From assembly GCF_025917005.1 (NCBI RefSeq), contig NZ_CP078091.1, positions 992,001-1,056,000 on the forward strand: a stretch of 64,000 bases of DNA, read 5' to 3'. Numbering within the stretch: the stretch's first letter is position 1; every line of letters begins with the position of its first letter. Positions 1 through 8,579 of the stretch are shown piece after piece. This DNA comes from Porphyrobacter sp. ULC335 (GTDB lineage: Bacteria > Pseudomonadota > Alphaproteobacteria > Sphingomonadales > Sphingomonadaceae). Below the pieces are notes generated by a model. It saw nothing but the letters and a program-made list of their open reading frames with translations. It was not told where the DNA came from and searched no databases. The position numbers were made by a program, and so were the translations under genes.

Positions 1-2
1 TC

Positions 3-113
3 GCCGAGCAACTCGAGATCTGGATCGCACGGGAATTGACGATCGTGGGCATGTGGATCGAGGCCAAGCTCGGGCGCAAGCCAGGTGATGAAAGCGACCC
101 TCAAGAAAAATAG
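3..113 (+). CDS. C-terminal end of an unidentified protein (5'-truncated)
   Basis: An open frame enters from the left edge and stops at TAG 111-113, leaving 36 residues that end in a charged tail (GDESDPQEK). The part just before it is amphipathic (EIWIAREL, MWIEAKLG) and could be helical. The fragment is too short to assign to a family. A GC-rich perfect palindrome follows 12 bp after the stop, which fits the end of a transcription unit. That this is coding is inferred from the clean open frame up to the window edge. Confidence 0.4.
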   Translation, partial: AEQLEIWIARELTIVGMWIEAKLGRKPGDESDPQEK

Positions 114-124
114 CTATTTTCGTT

Positions 125-148
125 TAGGGGGCGCGGCCGCGCCCCCTA
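125..148. terminator. GC-rich palindrome, possible terminator
   Basis: A perfect inverted repeat (TAGGGGG, then CGCGGCCGCG, then CCCCCTA) lies just after the upstream stop codon and before the adhesin gene. It would form a very stable hairpin but has no clear T-run, so Rho-independent termination is only a suggestion. Confidence 0.4.
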
Positions 149-258
149 CGGTAAATCTACCTCATTGAAAAAAATGCCGATCTGCTCGCGCGGCCCTAGA
201 AAAGGGGGCACGTTCACCTGTGCGCGCGCCGTTCGGCACCAGTCATGAGAAGGATGCC

Positions 259-2526
259 ATGATGACCCTGACCGCCATCGAAGCTCGCGCCGATCTGTCC
301 CGCCGTATCTCCTGGCGGGCCCGTTTGCTGGCCTGCGCCCCAACCATGGCGTCCGCCACCATGCTAGCCATTCCATCGGCTTTGACGGCGCAGACGGTTG
401 GCTCAAGCTTTGGCCCCGTGAACCCTTCCTATAACGTGGAGACGCAGCAGCTTGGCACCGACATCGATCAGCTCGCCTTGCAGGCGGATATCCGCAGGAT
501 TATTGACGGCGTCAACGGAAACCCCAATGTTCCAGAGGAAGCTAAGGCTGAGATCATCAGAATTGCTATCGACGCGGCCTTAAGGGAGGCCACAGGCGGT
601 GTCGCGGGCGTATGTTCCCAGCAGCTAGATCCGATCGTATCCTCGTTGAGTATTGCAGGAGCCGCGACTGCCCTGGGTGGTAACATTGCAGAACTGGTCG
701 GAAGCAACTTTGTTATTGCCAACGCTTTGACGGCAGGCCTGGCGATCAGCACGGCCAGTTCCGGCATTGCCGTAGCCGAAGCCTCGATCAGCGCTAGCCA
801 GATCAACCTGCCGAACTGTGACGCCGACTTTGCCGGAACGATCCGGGGCTACGCCAATCTCGCCACGGCACAGGGCATTTCCGCGCACAACGGCGCGATC
901 AGCCTCGGAAATCCTGACGGGACTACATATCAGCGTGGCATAGCCATAGGCGGAGGCGCGGTGTCTGGTGCGGGCGAGGGAGCGATCGCACAGACCACAA
1001 CGCCTGGCGACGTGGCCATCGGCAACGGCGCGTTCGCTGGCGGTGATGCCTTGGCGCTCGGCCTCGAGGCGCGCGCGAGCGGATTCAATACCACCGCACT
1101 TGGAACCCGCGCGCGCGCGACCGCGACCGGCGCGGTTGCGGTGGGTCAGGACGCGGGCGCAACCGAGATCCTGACAACCGCCATTGGCGCCAACAGCATT
1201 GCCAGCGGGATTGCTTCGACGAGCGTCGGCAACGGTGCCGTCGCGAGCGGCTTTGCCTCCAATGCCATTGGAGCAAATGCAGGAGCGACTGCCCGCAGCA
1301 CCACGGCGCTCGGTGAAGCGGCCACGGCGAGCGCCAACAACAGCATCGCCATTGGCGGCAACAGCCTCGCCTCGGGCAACTTCAGCACTGCGCTTGGTCA
1401 AGCCTCGCGGGCTACCGGGGCATCCAGCCTTGCTGCCGGACAAGGCGCAACAGCCGAGACCGAAGGCGCAGTCGCGCTCGGTGCAGGCGCGGCGGCGCGG
1501 GCGCAGGATTCAGTGGCGATCGGGCGTGGCTCGAACGCAGATCAGAGCAACACAGTCTCGATCGGGCGGGTCGGGGCGGAGCGCAGGATCGTCAACCTTG
1601 CGGCCGGGATCGCACCGACCGACGCCGCCAATGTCGGACAGCTTAATGCCGTAGCCGCTCAGACCCAAGGCAACAGTGATGCTATCGGCGCGCTGACCGT
1701 CAGGGTTGAAGCCAACACCGTCGCCATTAACGTGCTCGACGCTCGCGTCACCGATAATACCGATCGCATCGTGGTGCTCGAGGCAGACGTAACCGATAAT
1801 AGCACTCGCATCGTCGCGCTCGAAGACGGACGAGCGGGGCCGGTCCGGACCAATGCAGCGCCAGGTGCCAGTGCTGCAAGCGCCACGGGCGACAACAGCC
1901 TGGCCGCAGGCAGCGGGGCGGTAGCGGCCGGTGGCAACACGATGGCCATCGGGACCAGCGCCTCCGCGTCCGGCACAGCGAGCCTCGCGCTCGGCACCGA
2001 TGCATCGGCCAGCGCCAACGGCTCGGTTGCGATCGGGGAAGGTGCGCAAGCAAGTGGGACCAACTCCGTCGCGATCGGCGCTGGCTCAACGGATGAGGGG
2101 GAAGACAATGTCGTCTCGCTTGGGGGACGGGGTGCGACCCGCCGGATCGCCAACGTCGGCCCCGGGATACGGGCAACCGATGCGGTGAATCTCGCGCAGC
2201 TGGTCTCAGCGAGCAATCAGACGCTTTTGTCGGCCAACACCTATACTGATTTGCGCATTGCCGAGGTGAGGTTCGATCTCGGCCAGCTGCGGCAGGACAC
2301 CGATGCCGCGACAGCCTCTTCGATGGCGATCGCGACGATCCCGCAGGCGATCCAGCCCGGAAGGGGCATGTTCGGCATCGGCACGGCCACGTGGCAGGGC
2401 GAGACCGCGATTGCGCTCGGCATCTCGAAAGCGACGGCTGATGGCGACTTCGTGGTCAACTTGCGCGCCAGCATCAATTCGCGCGGCGATGGGGGCGCGG
2501 CCGGCGGCGTCGGCTTTTCCTTCTGA
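259..2526 (+). CDS. YadA-like trimeric autotransporter adhesin with two head domains
   Basis: Surface adhesin predicted to trimerise, with the C-terminal anchor forming a 12-strand outer-membrane barrel. ATG 259 (or the adjacent ATG 262) follows GAGAAGG; an in-frame GTG at 220 has no good ribosome site. An N-terminal hydrophobic stretch ending near ALTAQ looks like a signal peptide. Two blocks of YadA head repeats (variants of S-x-A-I-G-x-x-A-x-A-x-G) are seen: a long one around residues 220-450 and a short one around 535-635. Each ends in a neck-like segment (AANVGQLNAV; AVNLAQLV). Between them is a short coiled coil with a doubled unit of about 14 residues (VTDN..RIV.LE). The last ~80 residues (from QLRQDTDAA to the final GVGFSF) look like the YadA anchor, ending in Phe as outer-membrane proteins do. 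At 755 aa it is small for the family. The ligand is unknown. Confidence 0.9.
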   Translation: MMTLTAIEARADLSRRISWRARLLACAPTMASATMLAIPSALTAQTVGSSFGPVNPSYNVETQQLGTDIDQLALQADIRRIIDGVNGNPNVPEEAKAEIIRIAIDAALREATGGVAGVCSQQLDPIVSSLSIAGAATALGGNIAELVGSNFVIANALTAGLAISTASSGIAVAEASISASQINLPNCDADFAGTIRGYANLATAQGISAHNGAISLGNPDGTTYQRGIAIGGGAVSGAGEGAIAQTTTPGDVAIGNGAFAGGDALALGLEARASGFNTTALGTRARATATGAVAVGQDAGATEILTTAIGANSIASGIASTSVGNGAVASGFASNAIGANAGATARSTTALGEAATASANNSIAIGGNSLASGNFSTALGQASRATGASSLAAGQGATAETEGAVALGAGAAARAQDSVAIGRGSNADQSNTVSIGRVGAERRIVNLAAGIAPTDAANVGQLNAVAAQTQGNSDAIGALTVRVEANTVAINVLDARVTDNTDRIVVLEADVTDNSTRIVALEDGRAGPVRTNAAPGASAASATGDNSLAAGSGAVAAGGNTMAIGTSASASGTASLALGTDASASANGSVAIGEGAQASGTNSVAIGAGSTDEGEDNVVSLGGRGATRRIANVGPGIRATDAVNLAQLVSASNQTLLSANTYTDLRIAEVRFDLGQLRQDTDAATASSMAIATIPQAIQPGRGMFGIGTATWQGETAIALGISKATADGDFVVNLRASINSRGDGGAAGGVGFSF

Positions 2527-2887
2527 TTACGCTGATGAGTGCCTGCAGAACTTTGTACCGGATTGGCGTCGCAAGGCTGATCAAGTGCGTTGCAACCAAC
2601 CGGCTGGCCCGCCAGCATGCCGGTCTGCCCCTCCCAACACATGCCAGACCACCTGGTGCTCTTAGCGCAGAAATCGAAAGGTCGCACCGGCGCTGTGGAG
2701 CTGGATCGCGGAAGGTCTCAGTTCGGCTCAAGTGTCGCGATAGCCGCCGAGCCGGTTTGAGGAGCTCGCGCAGTCGCCCCGGATGGCTGAAACCGGGCCC
2801 TTAGCTGCAAGGCAGGTTCTGGCTACATAATCGATTTGGTGAACAATCTGACTGCGCCTAGATGCGGTTTCGATCAGACCTGTACCA
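2527..2887. other. Intergenic stretch with no recognised gene
   Basis: These 361 bp lie between the convergent adhesin and acyl-AMP ligase genes. The frames open here have no recognisable domain or good ribosome site. No strong hairpin or repeat was seen. Confidence 0.5.
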
Positions 2888-5800
2888 TTAAGCGAAGACT
2901 TCCCGGCCGACGCTTTGTTGCACCCAACCCATCTCTTCCACGAAACGCACAAGCCGCCAGCTTGTTTCACCAAGTTCAGGGTCCCGCATGCCCCATGGTG
3001 AATTGTCCCTTGCAGCGCGATATGCGCGATTATCATATCGCTTGAGGGTCATCTGCGAGATTTGCGGTGCGCAACGATTGAAGAAGTCGAGAAGGGGGAA
3101 AACGGGATCGCTCGCGCGGGCATTGTCGTTCAAGAAACGGAGAAATTCGGGAATCGACAACTCGTCGAACCTGATGCCAGAACCCCTGGCGATCTCGCGT
3201 GTCAGTGCAGTCATGCTGTAATACCGGTCTGCGGTCAGATGGTATGTCGCGCCACGGGAGCCGCTCTGCAGCGAAAGCGCGGCCAGATTATTCGCGGTGA
3301 CGTCGACCGGAACCAGGCTGAGCTGGTTCGGGGTGTCGACTGCTACGCGGTGATTGATCATGAACGCAAGAAGCCGCGCGGCAACGTCGTTCGATGCGCC
3401 CTGCAATGATTCTGGAACCGAGATTAGCGATGGGCGATAGATTGTGACCGGCAAGCCCTGTGCCCTTGCCCTTAAAGCCAAGCGCTCGGCGACCCACTTC
3501 GATTGCGAATATCCGAAATCGAGGCCTGTCATAGCATGGTTGGCATCGCCTTCGAACAGGACCGGCTTGCGCGTCCAGCCGAAGATGAAAGTGGTCGAGA
3601 CGTAGTGAAACTGCGCCGTGTTCCCACCGAGCGCAAGGTCAAGCAGCGCTTTGGTTCCGATCACGTTCGCGGGGCGCAGCGCATCATAGGTTCTGACATA
3701 ATCGACCGTTGCGGCATTGTGGTAGATCGCCAGACGCGTGCGCTGCAATCGCCGCCATACCGCGTCCGGCAATCCCAGCCGTTCCGCACCCAGGTCAGTC
3801 TCGATCACTTCGATGCGCGAGGCTAAGCTGGCGGCGTGCGGTGTCGCCTTTATCAAACTGGCGAGCACCCGCGCTTGCGCCGTCTGGCCGCATGACGAAC
3901 GTGCCATAACGATTACAGGCAGCCTGGTCATGCGCAGCAGCGCTGACAGAAGATGGGGGCCAAAAAATCCTGTCGCTCCGACTAGAAGGATGGCTTCGGG
4001 CGGACCGGAACCGGCGGTGTGCAAGGGCGGAAGTTCGAGACAGGCGTCGGTCCTCATTTGCGCACGCTCCTGATCCTGCGCCCTTTCTGCAAAGATTGCG
4101 ATGTCCCTAAACATATCGGCAACGGCGCTTTTGCTTTTCAGGGCATCAGCAAGTTCGAGGATCATCCTGTTACTGGCCGCCTGGATCCGAAGACCGTCAA
4201 TCAAGGGTGTTTCGGTTCCAACTCCTGCCTGCTCGGCAAGCTGTTCGAGCGATAGCTGCAACTCTACTAGCTGCAACGACGTGATGCCGGTCGCAGCCAG
4301 AGGTTCATCAAGGAGATCAGGTGCCTCATCAATCCGTTGGGTGAGCCAGGCGAGAACATCGTCCTGATCCTTGCTGGTCCAGATCGTATCGCTGACGACG
4401 CGAACGGGCCCTTCGCGCAGGCTCGCCGCAGTATGACGGCGCGCAACCTTGCCCGACGTTGTCCTGCGCACACTGCGCGGCGCCGCGATGACCACCCGGT
4501 CGAGATCGAGACCGGTGGCAGCTGCAACCATATCCCGAATCCTTGCAGGTGTGGCAGGAGGGGGGGATTCGACCAACAAAGTGGCGCGTCCCAACTCGTC
4601 GTTGAAAGCGGCGCACCGCGTGCCTTCCAAGATCGCTTCGATGTCTTGCGGATGATGATTCGCGCCCCTCTGTATCATCACATCATCGGCGCGCCCGCAA
4701 ACGTACAATTCGCCTTGGTAGAAGAAGCCGAGATCGCCGGTTTCAAGCGTAGGGGAGGGCAATTTGTCGCGATCGTGCCAATAGAACGGTGTGACAGCGG
4801 CACCCGAAACGCAGATTTCGCCAATCTTGCCAGCGGGCAGAATCCGGTGCGATGCGGGCTCGCGAATGATCACCGAAGTCCCTTCTACCGGCGTTCCGCA
4901 ACTCGCCAGACGGCGGCCCTTGCCTTGGCCATGGACGCGGGCGAGCCCACGGGACAAAGCGCCGGGATCGAAGGATTGTGACCGGCTGCCACCTCGCGTT
5001 ACCGCCAGTGTTGCTTCGGCCAACCCATAGGCGGCAACCAAAACGCCCGGCCGCAGGCCCCATGCGCCGAGTTGCGTCGTCGCCCGGTCCATCAGGTCCG
5101 GAGAAATTGGTTCGGCGCCGAGCATGAGAACGCGCAGCGATGACAGGTCGATATCCCGCGTGATCGCCGGATCGCGCGCGAGATGCTCTAGGACAAGCTC
5201 CAGCCCGAATGGCGGAGTTGCGGCATAGGTGGCGCGATTGCAGGTCACGAGCCGCAACCACGTCAAGGGACGGCGCAAAAAGTCCTGTGCGCTTATCGCA
5301 TGGTTGGCACCGCCCAGAACGACCGGGAAAAGGTAGTGTCCGATCAGCCCCATGTCGTGAAACATCGGCAGCCAAGTCGCTCCGATCGGCGGATGATCGA
5401 TCAACGCGCGCGCATTTGCGATGATGTTGTCATGACGCACGGCCACGCCGCGCGGCTGGCGCGTGGAGCCCGAAGTGTATTGCAGAAAGGCGATGGGCCC
5501 GGGGCGACCGGATGGCTCTCCATTGGCGGTAATCGAGTCGGTTGCCAGGAAGTCGAGGCCCAAATCATTCGCCGGTCCGGCCTGCTGCGCCAGGCCGAGC
5601 GCGAGCCCGGCATTGCAATCCTGTCGGATCGCAGCAATCCGGCTCCGAGTCGCTTCGGACTTCATTCCGGAGACGCTTGTGACCGGTGCTATGGCCGCCA
5701 AAACGCCGATCCGCATGGCACCAAATAGGGCGGCCACCAGTTCGAGACCAGGCGGGTGCACCAAGAGAACCCGATCGCCTGCTGCGACGCCCGCCCTTTC

Positions 5801-5956
5801 AAGTTCCGTAGCGATGCCTGCCGCTCGGCCCAGCAGGTCGCCGGTGGTCATGCACTCGCGCTGTGTGCCGCCGCTATCGCTGAAGGTAAACAGCACCCTG
5901 CCAGGGTCGGCTATGGCCTGTGCCGTCAACGGATCGATCAGGGTCTCTGCAGACAA
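2888..5956 (-). CDS. Fatty-acyl-AMP ligase / carrier domain / thioester reductase fusion
   Basis: Three-domain enzyme of 1,022 aa. Residues ~1-510 are an adenylate-forming domain of the FAAL type: P-loop YTSGST (160-165), the FAAL hallmark WLPMFHDMGLIG (195-206), YGLAEAT (310-316) and a C-terminal TSGK lysine (503). Residues ~530-605 are a carrier domain whose GITS-L motif puts the phosphopantetheine serine at 560. Residues ~655-1022 are a thioester-reductase Rossmann domain with GATGFFG (660-666) and the SDR pair Y816/K820 (YSQSK). The expected route is fatty acid to acyl-AMP, to acyl carrier thioester, to reductive release as aldehyde or alcohol with NAD(P)H. This resembles carboxylic acid reductase but uses a FAAL-type first domain. 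No polyketide or peptide synthase genes are nearby, so it may act alone. A phosphopantetheinyl transferase must come from elsewhere. Confidence 0.88.
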   Translation of the reverse strand: MSAETLIDPLTAQAIADPGRVLFTFSDSGGTQRECMTTGDLLGRAAGIATELERAGVAAGDRVLLVHPPGLELVAALFGAMRIGVLAAIAPVTSVSGMKSEATRSRIAAIRQDCNAGLALGLAQQAGPANDLGLDFLATDSITANGEPSGRPGPIAFLQYTSGSTRQPRGVAVRHDNIIANARALIDHPPIGATWLPMFHDMGLIGHYLFPVVLGGANHAISAQDFLRRPLTWLRLVTCNRATYAATPPFGLELVLEHLARDPAITRDIDLSSLRVLMLGAEPISPDLMDRATTQLGAWGLRPGVLVAAYGLAEATLAVTRGGSRSQSFDPGALSRGLARVHGQGKGRRLASCGTPVEGTSVIIREPASHRILPAGKIGEICVSGAAVTPFYWHDRDKLPSPTLETGDLGFFYQGELYVCGRADDVMIQRGANHHPQDIEAILEGTRCAAFNDELGRATLLVESPPPATPARIRDMVAAATGLDLDRVVIAAPRSVRRTTSGKVARRHTAASLREGPVRVVSDTIWTSKDQDDVLAWLTQRIDEAPDLLDEPLAATGITSLQLVELQLSLEQLAEQAGVGTETPLIDGLRIQAASNRMILELADALKSKSAVADMFRDIAIFAERAQDQERAQMRTDACLELPPLHTAGSGPPEAILLVGATGFFGPHLLSALLRMTRLPVIVMARSSCGQTAQARVLASLIKATPHAASLASRIEVIETDLGAERLGLPDAVWRRLQRTRLAIYHNAATVDYVRTYDALRPANVIGTKALLDLALGGNTAQFHYVSTTFIFGWTRKPVLFEGDANHAMTGLDFGYSQSKWVAERLALRARAQGLPVTIYRPSLISVPESLQGASNDVAARLLAFMINHRVAVDTPNQLSLVPVDVTANNLAALSLQSGSRGATYHLTADRYYSMTALTREIARGSGIRFDELSIPEFLRFLNDNARASDPVFPLLDFFNRCAPQISQMTLKRYDNRAYRAARDNSPWGMRDPELGETSWRLVRFVEEMGWVQQSVGREVFA

Positions 5957-5995
5957 GTCTGAATCATCCTTGCTCTAGGCCCAAACAATGGAAGT

Positions 5996-6030
5996 GCTGC
6001 GGCCCCCGGGGGCAGGGGAGGCCGCAGCAT
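5996..6030. terminator. Hairpin after the three-gene unknown operon
   Basis: Perfect 10-bp arms (TGCTGCGGCC at 5996-6005 and GGCCGCAGCA at 6021-6030) enclose a 15-nt loop, just beyond the stop of the CFI-box gene and upstream of the acyl ligase start. It is placed to end transcription of the operon, though the T-run is weak. Confidence 0.55.
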
Positions 6031-6045
6031 GCCACTCGGACAGGC

Positions 6046-7008
6046 TCAGCCTAGCCCAAGGCGGGTGAGCAGATGGGATCTGGCTTCGGGGGCGAAGCGA
6101 AGCAGGTCGGCGGCTATCAGGGCTTCCTTGGTCCCGGCTGAAAGCAGCGGCTGCAGAGGTGCCGACGCCAGCCATTGCGCGATAGCCGTTTCGGCTTCGC
6201 CCTCGCCGCTGGCAAGCCGCCAGCATGTCTCGAGGGGCCACAGAATCGCCCAGTCCACCAGCGGCAATCGGGTTGCTGCGACGAGATGCTCGCCGATCTC
6301 GCGCAGGGCTGCAGGCGCTTCGGGCGGAACGCTCTTGTCCGCGCGGATACGTGCAACCAATCCGGCGATCTGATCGGGCGGAAGGACCGGCGCACAAGCA
6401 TTGCGCACTTCGTCCGTGGGCCGATTTACAGACTTCCCCGTAGCGAGCGCGGCTGCTGCACTGTACCAGGCGAGCAATGGCCGCACCGCACCGAGCAGCG
6501 CGCCATGGCGTAGCATACCATCTGCGTCGATCCGCGAGGCAAGGGCAGGGCTGAACTGCCAGTACTCGTCATAGATCGCATCGATTAGCGCTCCGGCAGC
6601 CTGACTGCGAGCAGCGATCTCGTCGCGTAGCCCGCGTAGCCGATCGACTTCCTGCGACAAGGGCGAACCCGTCGCCGCTGTTACGATGAAGCAGCTGATC
6701 CCGCCGCTGCCTCCGCCTCCGGTGCTGCCCCCGCCTCCGGTGCTGCCCCCGCCGCCGCTTGTGGGAGCTTCTAGGCAAGTCGTCACTGTGGTACCGTTCT
6801 GGGAGTTGTAAAGGTTCACAGGACGTGTCTGGTAACCGCTCTTGCTGATGGATACCCCGTACCCGGCATAGACCGAGTTGTCCCAGTACACCGCAATCTC
6901 GCCATAAGCGTTGGTGTACACGATGTTGTAGCCATCAGTGACGGCGGCTCCGCTCAGAGCCGAACCGGTCGCGCAGCTGTTTACGCGCAGTGTGACAATC
7001 GCAACCAT
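6046..7008 (-). CDS. CFI-box protein with Gly-Ser linker, third gene of an unknown operon
   Basis: 320 aa. ATG 7008 is chosen because AAGGAG sits 8 nt upstream; a longer frame to 7098 lacks this. Residues ~1-80 look like a small beta-rich module of the carboxypeptidase-regulatory or peptidase-associated kind (NIVYTNAYGEIAVYW, then GYGVSISKSGYQTR). Next is a natural glycine-serine linker at ~84-103, then SCFIVTAATGSP (105-116), the signature of NCBI's CFI-box-CTERM domain as I recall it. The remaining ~200 residues are helical and of no known family. There is no obvious signal peptide. The gene begins 4 bp after the preceding stop, so it is co-transcribed with the two genes at 7013-10535. The function is unknown. 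Confidence 0.75.
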   Translation of the reverse strand: MVAIVTLRVNSCATGSALSGAAVTDGYNIVYTNAYGEIAVYWDNSVYAGYGVSISKSGYQTRPVNLYNSQNGTTVTTCLEAPTSGGGGSTGGGGSTGGGGSGGISCFIVTAATGSPLSQEVDRLRGLRDEIAARSQAAGALIDAIYDEYWQFSPALASRIDADGMLRHGALLGAVRPLLAWYSAAAALATGKSVNRPTDEVRNACAPVLPPDQIAGLVARIRADKSVPPEAPAALREIGEHLVAATRLPLVDWAILWPLETCWRLASGEGEAETAIAQWLASAPLQPLLSAGTKEALIAADLLRFAPEARSHLLTRLGLG

Positions 7009-7012
7009 CGTC

Positions 7013-8578
7013 TCACTCCTTCTCTTCTGGGGGCAGGGCGAAGATCGGCTCGCCTTGTGCGACAAGCACCTGACGCACGGATTCGCGCGGGCCGGCACCG
7101 GTCAGACGGCTGTGAAGCAGCCACTCGGGAGCCGAGAGGCTGGCCGGGTTCTGCGCCGCGAAGGCGGTGAACATGCGCAGCATGGCGCCGACGCGCTTGA
7201 CCAGATCCTCAGCCGTTTCGATCGGGAACAGTGCAGCCCCCAATTGATCGAGCACTTCGGGAGAGATGTAAGCCTCGCCCAATTTGATCCCGTCGCGCAG
7301 CTGGCGCGCCGATTTGATCGGCAGATCATCGTGCAGCTGTTTGGCAATGGTCAGCGTTGCCTGAGCATGCGGGTTGTGGTGGATCACCAGATCCCGCAAG
7401 TCCTCATATCCGTCTTTTGATGCAGACATAACTCCTCCTTGCTGTTTGACTTTGGTATTTGCGTCAGCGAACCAGTTCCGATCTGCCAGTGCCACTGTGT
7501 AGCCACCGACCAACCGGCCTTCCGCGAGCCACGTCAGTTGCACATGCATCACTTCGTCGCGCGCGAGTTCGAGGTCATGAAAGTCGATCCGGATTTGCTG
7601 GTGGAGACCCGGCTTGGTGGTGAGCTCCAAAATCCTTTCGCCCCACCGGTCGGCATTGGCTGTCGGCTCACGGTGGGTCGGCGCAGCTTCGTCATGCGCC
7701 TTGCGAGCCTCATCGGTCAGTGTCACCTTGCGGATCGCCGCTTCTGGCGGTTCACGTCTGACGGCGATGGCCCTGTGCCCTCGCGTTCCTTGACCGAACC
7801 CCTGCTGGATCGCATTCACGATCTGCATTAGGGTCGCGACCGGCGTTTCCTGCATCACCAACTCACGTGCCCGCCCGCGCAAGACAAGTGCGCGAAGCTC
7901 ACCTCGAAGGGCACCGGTACCGCCCGGAATCCACATCATCATGGTCTGATCAACTGCAGGCAGCACCTGGATATTGCGTTGGCCAACATGGCGATCCTGC
8001 CGCGGGGCAAAGGGTGCCGTGACCGGATCGAAGATCTGATTTCCGGCCTCCACGAACAGGCATTCGTGGCCATTGTTGAGATAACTGGGCACCCACGGTA
8101 CGGGGCACTCGACCAGCACCGATTTCATCGGTGGCACCTCGATCATGGTTTCGCCGATGAATTGCGCGTCGTTCGCGCCGAGGCCGACCGAAGGATCCGC
8201 CCAGAAGAACCTGACGCGCGTGGGCGCGGAGGTCATTGCGCCAAGATTGAACACGCGCGCCCACACCGTGTTTTGTGCGCCCGCCAGCGCCAATCCACTC
8301 GGGTCGGGGCTGAACACGCCGATATGCGGAGAGCACCAGTGAGCGAGGCTGCCGTCAAGCGGGCGTGCGCCGTAATCGGTAAGCGCCGCTGGGATCACCA
8401 GCCACGGCGTGTAGCGAGCGCGCTTTTGCTCCCCCTGCAACCGCCGGTACCAGATTTGGCGAAAGCGCTCGGCCCGCTGCTTTTCCTCTTCCTGCAAGCG
8501 CGCCCATTGCTCGTTGTAATAGGCATCGTCGCGCGTGCCATCGTCCTGTTCGTCCTTTCCGCGAGGTGTCCGGGCCAT
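7013..8578 (-). CDS. Unknown 521-aa protein with an Ig/CARDB-like segment, second gene of operon
   Basis: I do not recognise a family for the whole protein. The N-terminus (1-50) is highly charged and probably coiled (DDAYYNEQWARLQEEEKQRAE, split here as a description only). Residues ~85-225 look like an immunoglobulin-fold module of the CARDB kind (VWARVFNLG, RVRFFWADPS, then a GQRNIQVL strand). The rest is mixed, with a helical C-terminus ending in PPEEKE. No signal peptide or membrane segment is seen, so it is likely cytosolic or exported by an unusual route. AGGAGAG precedes the ATG, and only 1 bp separates it from the upstream stop. This points to an obligate partnership with the 651-aa protein. 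Confidence 0.75.
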   Translation of the reverse strand: MARTPRGKDEQDDGTRDDAYYNEQWARLQEEEKQRAERFRQIWYRRLQGEQKRARYTPWLVIPAALTDYGARPLDGSLAHWCSPHIGVFSPDPSGLALAGAQNTVWARVFNLGAMTSAPTRVRFFWADPSVGLGANDAQFIGETMIEVPPMKSVLVECPVPWVPSYLNNGHECLFVEAGNQIFDPVTAPFAPRQDRHVGQRNIQVLPAVDQTMMMWIPGGTGALRGELRALVLRGRARELVMQETPVATLMQIVNAIQQGFGQGTRGHRAIAVRREPPEAAIRKVTLTDEARKAHDEAAPTHREPTANADRWGERILELTTKPGLHQQIRIDFHDLELARDEVMHVQLTWLAEGRLVGGYTVALADRNWFADANTKVKQQGGVMSASKDGYEDLRDLVIHHNPHAQATLTIAKQLHDDLPIKSARQLRDGIKLGEAYISPEVLDQLGAALFPIETAEDLVKRVGAMLRMFTAFAAQNPASLSAPEWLLHSRLTGAGPRESVRQVLVAQGEPIFALPPEEKE

Positions 8579-8579
8579 G

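Noticed and set aside
625..1443. Long minus-strand frame inside the adhesin gene
   Set aside because: Mirror of the repetitive head domain; composition follows the adhesin codons.
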